A stretch of 8,341 bases of DNA, from assembly GCA_000434235.1 (NCBI GenBank), contig FR892021.1:6039-14379 (forward strand). The letters are read 5' to 3'. The DNA comes from Alistipes sp. CAG:268 (lineage in GTDB: Bacteria > Bacteroidota > Bacteroidia > Bacteroidales > Rikenellaceae). Both the position numbers and the translations under genes were made by a program. Below, one piece after another: positions 1-5,773 of the stretch; within the stretch, counting starts at the first letter, position 1, and the number at the start of each line of letters is the position of its first letter. Below the pieces are notes generated by a model, which had not been told where the DNA came from, did not search any database, and saw nothing but the letters and a program-made list of their open reading frames with translations.

Positions 1-530
1 GTACCGATCGGCAGCGTGCCGCCCGTCATGCCGGCCAGCTGACAGATGCCGTAGACCATGCCGCCGAAGACGCACGCCAGCGCATAGATCTCCTTGCGGA
101 AGATCAGCGGCACCTCGTTGATCTGGATATCGCGCAGCACACCGCCCGCGGCTCCGGTGATCGCCCCCATGATGACGGCCACCCAGAAGGGGAACCCGGC
201 CGCGAGGGTCTTCTCGATGCCAACAACGGTGAACAGCCCCAGTCCGAAGGCGTCAAAGATGAAGAACGTATTGTTGAGCCGGACCAGGTAGCGGCTGAAG
301 ACGATGACGATCAGCAGCGCCGCGGCCGTCACGACCAGGTAGGAGCTGTTGAGCATCCAGAAGGGGGTGACCGAGAGCATCAGGTCGCGGAGCGTACCCC
401 CGCCGACGGCCGTGGTGAAGCCCACGACGTAGGCCCCGAACCAGTCGAACTGCTTGGCCGAGGCGAGACGGATGCCGCTGATGGCGAAGGCCAGCGTTCC
501 CAGAATTTCGATGATGGTGAAGAGAGTCAT
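1..530 (-). CDS. TRIC/UPF0126-family trimeric cation channel (3' end cut by window)
   Basis: Integral inner-membrane protein of the prokaryotic TRIC (UPF0126, YadS/YicG-like) family, whose studied members are trimeric monovalent-cation channels. The visible 176 residues start MTLFTIIEILGTLAF and show the family's internal duplication. Each half has a glycine-rich kinked helix ending in Arg-Asp: GGGTLRD at residues 43-49 and GGVLRD at 129-134. A conserved RKEIYA block lies at 145-150. Hydrophobic helices fall at about 3-22, 30-49, 64-84, 89-107, 114-134 and from 149 on. Family members are usually a little over 200 residues, so roughly 30 are missing beyond base 1. The ATG at 530 lies 20 bases downstream of a TATCTTTG box, which supports that start. 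The gene follows the sirtuin gene after 39 bases. The family call is confident; ion specificity and physiological role are not visible. Confidence 0.93.
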   Translation of the reverse strand, partial: MTLFTIIEILGTLAFAISGIRLASAKQFDWFGAYVVGFTTAVGGGTLRDLMLSVTPFWMLNSSYLVVTAAALLIVIVFSRYLVRLNNTFFIFDAFGLGLFTVVGIEKTLAAGFPFWVAVIMGAITGAAGGVLRDIQINEVPLIFRKEIYALACVFGGMVYGICQLAGMTGGTLPIG

Positions 531-550
531 GACCGATCGGTTTCGGCGGG

Positions 551-558
551 CAAAGATA
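551..558 (-). promoter_or_regulatory. Bacteroidota -7 box before the TRIC gene
   Basis: TATCTTTG on the minus strand matches the Bacteroidota primary-sigma -7 consensus TAnnTTTG and lies 20 bases upstream of the TRIC start codon, in the 39-base gap after the sirtuin stop. No convincing TTTG sits about 20 bases upstream; that spacer is instead A-rich. The TRIC gene may therefore have its own transcription start, though read-through from the sirtuin gene remains possible. Confidence 0.55.
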
Positions 559-569
559 GTGCATTTTTT

Positions 570-1268
570 TTATTTTGCAGCCTGCCGCAGCAAATCATCG
601 ACCAGTTCGGGCACCCCTTCGGCCGCACGCTTGCGGATGACGGTCAGCGGATTGCGTATGCCGCCCGTGTCGGGGTTGCCGGGATCGACCACCCAGATCG
701 GGATCTCGGGCCGCACGTAGCGCACCAGCGAAGCCGCGGGATAGACCGCCAGCGATGTCCCGACAACCAGCATGGCATCGGCCGTTTGTGCGATCTCCGC
801 CGCCCGCTCGAACATCGGCACCGATTCGCCGAAGAAGACGATGTGCGGACGCAGCAGCGACCCGTCCGGCGCCATGGCGTCCAACGGCTGCTCCCATCCT
901 TCGATCAGCACGATGAGGTCGGGGTTGCGCGACGAGCGCAGCTTGCGCAGCTCGCCGTGCAGATGCGTCACGCGGGTCGAGCCGGCCCGCTCGTGGAGGT
1001 CATCGACATTCTGGGTCACGACCTCCACATCGTAGCCCTGCTCGAGGCGGGCGATGGCCTCGTGGGCCGCATTGGGACGCGCGGCAAGCATCTCGTGCCG
1101 CCGCTTGTTGTAGAATTCGATGACCAGGGCCCGGTTGCGCGCCAGCGCCTCGGGCGTGCAGACATCCTCGATCCGGTAGTTGGCCCACAGGCCGTCCGAG
1201 TCGCGGAAGGTCGCCAGACCGCTGTCGGCACTCACTCCGGCACCGGTGAAAACCACGATTCTCTTCAT
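570..1268 (-). CDS. cobB: Class III sirtuin, NAD-dependent protein deacylase (CobB/SIRT5-like)
   Basis: A 232-residue cytoplasmic Sir2 enzyme that removes acyl groups from lysines using NAD+, releasing nicotinamide and O-acyl-ADP-ribose. The NAD-binding motif GAGVSADSGLATFR is at residues 9-22, TQNVDDLHERAG at 85-96, and the catalytic histidine is H104 in HLHGEL. The FYNKRR stretch places Y53 and R56 in the Y-x-x-R arrangement that class III sirtuins use to bind acidic acyl groups, so desuccinylase-type activity is plausible as well as deacetylation. The usual zinc-binding cysteines are absent between H104 and RPHIVFFGE. The ATG at 1268 was chosen over the in-frame ATG at 1280 because homology begins with KRIVVFTGAG and the -7 box at 1293-1300 would put the transcription start almost on the 1280 codon. 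The TRIC gene lies 39 bases downstream. Confidence 0.93.
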   Translation of the reverse strand: MKRIVVFTGAGVSADSGLATFRDSDGLWANYRIEDVCTPEALARNRALVIEFYNKRRHEMLAARPNAAHEAIARLEQGYDVEVVTQNVDDLHERAGSTRVTHLHGELRKLRSSRNPDLIVLIEGWEQPLDAMAPDGSLLRPHIVFFGESVPMFERAAEIAQTADAMLVVGTSLAVYPAASLVRYVRPEIPIWVVDPGNPDTGGIRNPLTVIRKRAAEGVPELVDDLLRQAAK

Positions 1269-1292
1269 GTTCGGAAACATTTTTTCGTCAAA

Positions 1293-1300
1293 CAAAGATA
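1293..1300 (-). promoter_or_regulatory. Bacteroidota -7 box before the sirtuin gene
   Basis: TATCTTTG on the minus strand matches TAnnTTTG, 24 bases upstream of the sirtuin ATG at 1268. No good TTTG is found about 20 bases upstream, so this is a half-match promoter. It lies downstream of the terminator of the preceding operon, as expected for an independent transcription unit. The octamer is identical to the one before the TRIC gene. Confidence 0.55.
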
Positions 1301-1345
1301 ACGACTTTTCCGCAAACCGCACGCCGGAGGACGACCGGAAGTGAC

Positions 1346-1373
1346 AAAAAAAGCGTCGCCGGGGACGCCTTTG
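1346..1373 (-). terminator. Rho-independent terminator of the SPFH operon
   Basis: Read on the minus strand, a GCGTC / GACGC stem with a six-base loop is followed directly by seven T residues. A G-T wobble and A-T pairs can lengthen the stem. It starts about 25 bases after the stop codon of the membrane protein gene and about 80 bases before the sirtuin start, separating the two transcription units. Confidence 0.8.
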
Positions 1374-1397
1374 TGCGACCGGCCGAACACGGCGGGA

Positions 1398-1997
1398 CTA
1401 TCCGCGGCGCGCAGCCAGCCATATGGGAAGCAGGACGGCCCCGACGGCGAGGACCTTGAGCAGGATGCCCGAGAGGGCCCGTACCGTCTGCCCGGCCCCA
1501 GAAAAGAGCAGCTCCAGTTGCGGTGCGCAGACCGCGGCCAGCGCCGCGAACACGAGCACCAGACCGAGCAGCCGGCCTGCCAGGGCGCTCCGCTGCCGGA
1601 GGCGGTCGATCCAGCGCGACAGAAGATCGTCCGCGTCATCCGTCTCTTCCGACCCGGTCCTGCCTGCCTGCTCGCCGGAGTGCGGCCCGCCGGTCGAAGC
1701 CCAGATGCCGATCGCCCAGCACAGGGCGACCACCCCGGCCGCAATGCCGCCCCGGGTCAGCGCCTCGGTCGCCGGAGAGTCGATCATCCGCAGCGGAAAA
1801 CAGAGCAGAAAGGCGACAACCGCCGCCGCGGGCATCCCGAGCCACAGCCGTCCGCGCGCACGAAACATCATGCCCAACCGCACGCGCAGCCGCTCCCCTC
1901 CACGCTGATTCCGGACGACAGTCCGCCTGACCCGATCGCGGAGGCGGTCCTTGAAACGGCCGCCACTTGCCATATTGTCAAAGGGATTTCCGTTCAT
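1398..1997 (-). CDS. Uncharacterised four-helix membrane protein
   Basis: I do not recognise this 199-residue protein. It has an Arg-rich cytosolic-looking N-terminus (residues 14-50), then two hydrophobic segments at about 51-69 and 83-101. A hydrophilic loop with acidic residues (EETDDADD, 117-124) follows, then two more hydrophobic segments at about 141-158 and 176-195, and a short basic tail. This suggests two helical hairpins in the inner membrane joined by a charged loop. No enzymatic motif is visible. The start codon shares the tetranucleotide ATGA with the stop of the upstream ribbon-helix-helix gene, which implies translational coupling and fixes the ATG at 1997 over the longer open frame to 2177. 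As the last gene of the SPFH operon, it may act with the SPFH protein at the membrane; that is inference from position only. Confidence 0.8.
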   Translation of the reverse strand: MNGNPFDNMASGGRFKDRLRDRVRRTVVRNQRGGERLRVRLGMMFRARGRLWLGMPAAAVVAFLLCFPLRMIDSPATEALTRGGIAAGVVALCWAIGIWASTGGPHSGEQAGRTGSEETDDADDLLSRWIDRLRQRSALAGRLLGLVLVFAALAAVCAPQLELLFSGAGQTVRALSGILLKVLAVGAVLLPIWLAARRG

Positions 1998-2248
1998 GAT
2001 CCGGATTCGTTTGAGGGTCTCTTCGACACGGCCGGCAAATCCGACCTCTTGTCCGGCGATGCATCGGCACGGGCAGCCTGCGGACGGCTCTTCTTCAGCC
2101 GCCCGCTGCGCCGCAGCGCATCGGCGATGATCCACTGAAGCTGGCCGTTGATCGAGCGGAACTCGTCTTCGGCCCACGCCTCGAGCGCCTCCATCGTCGC
2201 CGCATCGACACGCAGCACGAAACTCCGGGTATTTGTCTCACGCGCCAT
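1994..2248 (-). CDS. Arc/MetJ-type ribbon-helix-helix DNA-binding protein
   Basis: An 84-residue protein with an Arc-like ribbon-helix-helix fold. The predicted DNA-contacting strand is SFVLRV (residues 9-14), helix A spans about 15-29 (AATMEALEAWAEDEF), and helix B spans about 33-47 after a short turn (SINGQLQWIIADALRR). Such proteins dimerise and insert the paired strands into the DNA major groove, usually at tandem repeated sites. Residues 50-84 form a polar, basic, probably disordered tail of unknown use. The gene begins 4 bases after the SPFH stop and overlaps the next gene by 4 bases, so it is the middle gene of the operon. Autoregulation is a reasonable guess because phased repeats lie at the operon promoter. 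An antitoxin label often given to this family is not supported, since no toxin gene is adjacent. Confidence 0.85.
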   Translation of the reverse strand: MARETNTRSFVLRVDAATMEALEAWAEDEFRSINGQLQWIIADALRRSGRLKKSRPQAARADASPDKRSDLPAVSKRPSNESGS

Positions 2249-2252
2249 CGGG

Positions 2253-3212
2253 TCAATGGTGGAGCGTTCCGGCATTGACCACGGGCTGCGCCGCCTCGTC
2301 GGCACAGAGCACCACGAGCAGGTTCGAGACCATCGCCGCCTTGCGCTCCTCGTCCAGTTCGACGACCTGCTCGTCGGAGAGGCGGTCGAGCGCCATATGC
2401 ACCATCGACACGGCCCCCTCGACGATCTTCTCGCGGGCGGCAATCACGGCATCGGCCTGCTGGCGGCGCAGCATCACGGCGGCAATCTCCGGCGCATAGG
2501 CCAGGTAGTTGATCCGCGCCTCGACGACCTCGATACCGGCCATCGCCAGGCGCTCGTTCAGCTTCGCCTCGAGCTGCTCGTTGATCTCCTCGCTGTTCGA
2601 GCGCAGCGTCAGCGCCTCACCCTTCACGCCGTTGTCGTCGTAGGCATAGCAGCCGGCCACCTGCCGCAGCGCCGCATCGCTCTGCACGTTCACGAAATTC
2701 TGCAGCACGTTCATGCGCGCCGAAGCCGAAACACCCTGTCCGGGCGCAGCCGGCGCCGCGTCGATCTCGAAGACGGCCTTGTAGATGTCATCGCGCTTGA
2801 TGCGCCAGACGAGCACCAGACCGATCAGGATCGGGTTGCCCGTCTTGTCATTGACCTTGATCGGATCGACATTGAGGTTGCGCGCACGCATCGAGACGGG
2901 CTTGGCCGACATGAAGGGATTGACCCACCAGAAGCCCGTTTCGTAAAACGTGCCGCGGTAGTTGCCGAAGAAGACCATCACCCGTGCCTCGTTGGGTTCC
3001 AACAGCATGAAGCCGCACAGACCGATCACGACGGCAAGCAGCCCCGCCGCCCCGCCGGCGATCATCCACGCCCCGCCCGGCTGCAGGGCATCGGCACGCA
3101 GGGCGCCCCATACGATCAAAGCGATGAATCCGGCCAGCAGAACGAGTTCGCACGCCAGCGCCACAAAACCGTTGGCTTTCCAGCCGTCATAGACGAAGTT
3201 TCGGTTCTTCAT
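2253..3212 (-). CDS. SPFH/prohibitin-domain membrane protein
   Basis: A 319-residue member of the SPFH (stomatin, prohibitin, flotillin, HflK/C) superfamily. Two hydrophobic segments occupy about residues 14-37 and 47-70. The SPFH domain then begins at LEPNEARVMVFFGNYRGTF and continues through ETGFWWVNPF, LRARNLNV-like and NPILIGLVLVW blocks to a helical C-terminal part with ERLAMAGIEVVEARINYLAYAPEI-type sequence. These proteins form membrane-bound oligomeric rings or scaffolds that organise membrane domains or restrain proteases; the partner here is unknown. An in-frame TTG at 3224 is possible, but the ATG at 3212 opens the conserved N-terminus KNRNFVYDGWKANG and suits the mapped promoter. 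It is the first gene of a tight three-gene operon with a ribbon-helix-helix protein and a membrane protein. Confidence 0.92.
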   Translation of the reverse strand: MKNRNFVYDGWKANGFVALACELVLLAGFIALIVWGALRADALQPGGAWMIAGGAAGLLAVVIGLCGFMLLEPNEARVMVFFGNYRGTFYETGFWWVNPFMSAKPVSMRARNLNVDPIKVNDKTGNPILIGLVLVWRIKRDDIYKAVFEIDAAPAAPGQGVSASARMNVLQNFVNVQSDAALRQVAGCYAYDDNGVKGEALTLRSNSEEINEQLEAKLNERLAMAGIEVVEARINYLAYAPEIAAVMLRRQQADAVIAAREKIVEGAVSMVHMALDRLSDEQVVELDEERKAAMVSNLLVVLCADEAAQPVVNAGTLHH

Positions 3213-3224
3213 ATTTGTTTGCAA

Positions 3225-3243
3225 TGATATTAATTTGATATCA
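3225..3243. promoter_or_regulatory. Phased TGATAT repeats, candidate operator
   Basis: Two TGATAT hexamers begin at 3225 and 3236, exactly 11 bases (about one helical turn) apart. The second forms the perfect palindrome TGATATCA (3236-3243). They sit between the -7 box of the SPFH promoter and the SPFH start codon, over the expected transcription start. Tandem sites one turn apart suit a ribbon-helix-helix repressor such as the operon's second gene, but this link is inference and AT-rich promoter DNA gives such repeats easily. Confidence 0.3.
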
Positions 3244-3275
3244 CAAATCTATCCTTTTTCCCCGAATATTCCAAA
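3244..3275 (-). promoter_or_regulatory. Promoter of the SPFH operon
   Basis: On the minus strand, TTTG (3272-3275) and TAGATTTG (3244-3251) are separated by exactly 20 bases, an excellent match to the Bacteroidota TTTG / TAnnTTTG promoter. Transcription should start near 3237, leaving a leader of roughly 25 bases before the ATG at 3212. No comparably good promoter for the divergent gadB gene was found in 3213-3400. The best candidate there is a weak TTCG (3350-3353) with TATACCGC (3373-3380). Confidence 0.82.
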
Positions 3276-3400
3276 CGTCCGGCCGTTTTTTCCTTCCGGC
3301 CGCAATGCCGCCGACCGGCCGGCGGGAGGATCGGCGGTCTCTGGCACAGTTCGTGCAACCCGACAGGCGGAATATACCGCAAATTCTAAAACTGAAACGT

Positions 3401-4813
3401 ATGGATCTTTTGAAACACAAGGAAGACACGCTGACCGACGTATTCGGCACGCGCGAGATGCGTTCGCCCGCACCCACGGAGTTCATACCCAAGGGCAAGA
3501 CGGCCCCCGAGGTGGCCTACCAGATGGTCAAGGAGGAGACCTACCCCCAGACCCAGCCGCGCCTGAACCTGGCCACGTTCGTCACGACCTACATGGACGA
3601 CCACGCCACCCGGCTGATGAACGAGGCGATCAACGTCAATTACATCGACGAGACGGAGTATCCGCGCGTGGCCGTCATGTGCGGCCGCTGCCTGAACATC
3701 CTCGCCAACCTCTGGAACACGCCCGAGAAGGCACAGTGGAAGACCGGCGCTCCGGGCATCGGCTCGTCGGAGGCCTGCATGCTGGGCGGCGTGGCGGCCT
3801 GGCTCCGCTGGCGCAACCGCCGCAAGGCTGCCGGCAAGCCCTTCGACAAACCCAACCTGGTGATGAGTTCGGCCTACCAGGTCGTCTGGGAGAAGTTCTG
3901 CCAGTTGTGGCAGATCGAGCTGCGCACCGTGCCGATCGACATGCAGCACCCGACGCTCGACATCGAGGCGGCGCTCAGGCTCTGCGACGAGAATACGATC
4001 TGCATCGTGCCGATCGCCGGCGTCACCTGGTCGGGGCTCGACGACGACATCGAGGGGCTCGACAAGGCACTCGACGCCTACAACCGCCGGACCGGATTCG
4101 AGATCCCGATCCATGTCGATGCCGCCTCGGGAGGCTTCATCCTCCCCTTCCTGCACCCCGAAAGGAAGTGGGACTTCCGCCTGAAATGGGTGCTCTCCAT
4201 CTCGACCTCGGGCCACAAGTTCGGACTGGTCTACCCGGGGCTGGGCTGGGTCGTCTGGAAAGACAAGAAATATCTTCCCGACGAGATGTCGTTCTCGGTC
4301 AATTACCTCGGGGCCAGCATCACGCAGGTCGGGCTCAACTTCTCGCGCCCGGCGGCGCAGATCCTCGGGCAGTACTACAACTTCATCCGGCTCGGATTCG
4401 AGGGCTACCGCGAGATCCAGCAGAACTCGATGGACATCACCGCCTACTGCCACCGCGAGATCGGCAAGATGTCCTGCTTCCGCAACTTCGCCCCGGAGGT
4501 GGTCAATCCGCTCTTCATCTGGTCGCTCGACCCCGAATACGAAAAAACGGCCAAATGGACCCTCTTCGACCTGCAGGCCCGCCTGCAGCAGAGCGGCTGG
4601 ATGGTGCCCGCCTACACGATGCCGGCCAACATCGAGCAGACGATCGTCATGCGCATCGTCGTGCGGCAGGGCATGTCGCGCGACATGGCCGACATGCTGC
4701 TGCAGGACATCCGCAACGCCGTGGCGGAGTTCGAGGAGTTGCAGTACCCCACCCCCTCGCGGCTCAAGTTCGAGCGCAGCGAACACCAGAAAGGCAAGGT
4801 CTACACGCACTGA
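3401..4813 (+). CDS. gadB: Glutamate decarboxylase
   Basis: A 470-residue PLP enzyme that converts L-glutamate to GABA and CO2 in the cytoplasm, consuming one proton. It is full length (family about 466). The PLP lysine is K273 in SISTSGHKFG, and D240 in HVDAASGGF is the residue that pairs with the PLP pyridine nitrogen. The cofactor/substrate motif GIGSSEACMLGG (S122, S123) is intact. The protein ends KGKVYTH; E. coli GadB also ends with a near-terminal histidine that plugs the active site at neutral pH, so a similar pH gate is possible. The ATG at 3401 fits the family N-terminus; the open frame continues upstream to 3305 with sequence that is not family-like. No glutamate/GABA antiporter (gadC) or glutaminase gene is visible here. 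The gene is divergent from the SPFH operon and has its own downstream terminator. Confidence 0.97.
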   Translation: MDLLKHKEDTLTDVFGTREMRSPAPTEFIPKGKTAPEVAYQMVKEETYPQTQPRLNLATFVTTYMDDHATRLMNEAINVNYIDETEYPRVAVMCGRCLNILANLWNTPEKAQWKTGAPGIGSSEACMLGGVAAWLRWRNRRKAAGKPFDKPNLVMSSAYQVVWEKFCQLWQIELRTVPIDMQHPTLDIEAALRLCDENTICIVPIAGVTWSGLDDDIEGLDKALDAYNRRTGFEIPIHVDAASGGFILPFLHPERKWDFRLKWVLSISTSGHKFGLVYPGLGWVVWKDKKYLPDEMSFSVNYLGASITQVGLNFSRPAAQILGQYYNFIRLGFEGYREIQQNSMDITAYCHREIGKMSCFRNFAPEVVNPLFIWSLDPEYEKTAKWTLFDLQARLQQSGWMVPAYTMPANIEQTIVMRIVVRQGMSRDMADMLLQDIRNAVAEFEELQYPTPSRLKFERSEHQKGKVYTH

Positions 4814-4839
4814 CGTCTGCCGTGCGGCCGTCGGACCCG

Positions 4840-4878
4840 GACGGATGCACCCCCGTGGGGCGCATCCGTCGTCTTTTT
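4840..4878 (+). terminator. Rho-independent terminator after gadB
   Basis: A perfect 9-bp stem, GACGGATGC (4840-4848) with GCATCCGTC (4862-4870), encloses a C/G-rich loop and is followed within four bases by five T residues (4874-4878). It begins 26 bases past the gadB stop codon and should insulate the steroid operon from gadB transcription. Confidence 0.88.
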
Positions 4879-4917
4879 GCGCCGCAGCCTGCCATTACGG
4901 AGGTTTCCGAAGCCGAA

Positions 4918-4952
4918 ACGGACAACTTCGGGTGGGAAAGAGACTTGTCCGT
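4918..4952. promoter_or_regulatory. Inverted repeat at the steroid-operon promoter, candidate operator
   Basis: ACGGACAA (4918-4925) and TTGTCCGT (4945-4952) form a perfect 8-bp inverted repeat with a 19-base spacer. The right arm overlaps the -33 element of the promoter. Because it lies upstream of the expected transcription start, it would act as DNA, not RNA, which suits a dimeric regulator that blocks or recruits polymerase. No regulator gene for it is in the window. Confidence 0.4.
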
Positions 4953-4975
4953 CCCGGAAAAAAAGCGTAACTTTG
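4944..4975 (+). promoter_or_regulatory. Promoter of the 5-alpha-reductase operon
   Basis: CTTG (4944-4947, one mismatch to TTTG) and TAACTTTG (4968-4975, perfect TAnnTTTG) are 20 bases apart, the same spacing as in the SPFH promoter. Transcription would begin around 4982, leaving a leader of about 20 bases before the ATG at 5003. That makes the in-frame ATG at 4976 an unlikely start. The promoter is downstream of the gadB terminator. Confidence 0.75.
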
Positions 4976-5002
4976 ATGCGTTTTACAGTCCGACACCCTC
5001 CG

Positions 5003-5764
5003 ATGGAACATGCATTCGACATCTTTCTGACCGTCATGGCCTTCCTGGCCCTCGCGGTCTTCATCGCCCTTCACTTCTTCGAGGCCGGGTACGGCTACCT
5101 CTTCAACCGGCGGTACGGCCCCCCGATCCCCAACAAAATCGGATGGGTCCTCATGGAGTCCCCTGTCTTCATCCTCATGTGCGTGCTGTGGGCCACATCC
5201 GACCGCATGGGACAGGCCGGCCCCCTCACGCTCTTCCTCCTCTTCCAGGCCCACTACTTCCAGCGCTCGTTCATCTTCCCGCTGCTCATCCGCGGCAACT
5301 CGAAGATGCCCCTCGGCATCGTCCTCATGGGCATGGTATTCAACACGCTCAACGCCCTGATGCAGGGCGGCTGGATCTTCTGGGTATCCCCCGACGGCTA
5401 CTACGACAACTGGTTCTCGCAGCCCTGGATCTACATCGGCGGCGCACTCTTCATTGCCGGCATGGCCATCAACCTCCACTCGGACCGGATCATCCGCCAC
5501 CTGCGCCAACCCGGAGACACGCGCCACTACATCCCGCGCGGCGGCATGTTCCGCTACGTCTCGTCGGCCAACTACTTCGGCGAGTTGCTCGAATGGGTCG
5601 GCTTCGCCGTGGCCTCGTGGTCGTGGGCCGGCGCGGTCTTCGCCTGGTGGACCTTCGCCAACCTCGCGCCCCGCGCCGCCTCGCTGCGCCGCCGCTACGA
5701 GCGGGAGTTCGGCGAGGAGTTTTCCAAACTCCGACGCAAACGCATCATACCCTTCATCTACTGA
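5003..5764 (+). CDS. Steroid 5-alpha-reductase (SRD5A/DUF1295 family), integral membrane
   Basis: A 253-residue polytopic membrane enzyme predicted to reduce the C4-C5 double bond of 3-oxo-delta4 steroids or bile acids with NADPH, giving 5-alpha (allo) products. It is about as long as human SRD5A2 (254) and matches it, from memory, across the C-terminal half: GMAINLHSD (153-161), IIRHLRQPG (163-171), IPRGGMFRYVSSANYFGE (177-194), LLEWVGFA (195-202) and the terminal IPFIY. E52 and Y85 (in AHYFQRSF) occupy the places of SRD5A2 E57 and Y91, which contact the steroid 3-oxo group. N157, D161, R168 and N190 correspond to NADPH-contacting positions. Hydrophobic helices include about 5-26, 47-65, 74-95, 104-127, 142-157 and 199-222. 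It is first in an operon, 9 bases before the flavin reductase. Family call confident; substrate inferred. Confidence 0.93.
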   Translation: MEHAFDIFLTVMAFLALAVFIALHFFEAGYGYLFNRRYGPPIPNKIGWVLMESPVFILMCVLWATSDRMGQAGPLTLFLLFQAHYFQRSFIFPLLIRGNSKMPLGIVLMGMVFNTLNALMQGGWIFWVSPDGYYDNWFSQPWIYIGGALFIAGMAINLHSDRIIRHLRQPGDTRHYIPRGGMFRYVSSANYFGELLEWVGFAVASWSWAGAVFAWWTFANLAPRAASLRRRYEREFGEEFSKLRRKRIIPFIY

Positions 5765-5773
5765 TACCGAACC

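Noticed and set aside
1998..2177. A longer start for the four-helix membrane protein
   Set aside because: The extension lies inside the ribbon-helix-helix gene in another frame; the ATGA overlap gives a natural coupled start at 1997.
1994..2248. Ribbon-helix-helix protein as antitoxin of a toxin-antitoxin pair
   Set aside because: The neighbours are an SPFH protein and a multi-helix membrane protein; no small toxin-like gene is adjacent.
3305..3400. A 32-residue N-terminal extension of GadB
   Set aside because: The frame is open, but the sequence is Arg/Pro-rich and unlike GAD N-termini; the ATG at 3401 gives the family length.
3386..4810. A 474-codon antisense open frame opposite gadB
   Set aside because: Composition is typical of the complement of a GC-rich gene and it lacks any domain; gadB is unambiguous.
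4976..5002. An earlier in-frame ATG for the 5-alpha-reductase
   Set aside because: It overlaps the last bases of the TAACTTTG promoter box by position, so it would lie before or at the transcription start.
4814..5002. A riboswitch or attenuator before the 5-alpha-reductase
   Set aside because: The only strong hairpin is the gadB terminator, and the inverted repeat lies upstream of the predicted start, so the leader is only about 20 bases.
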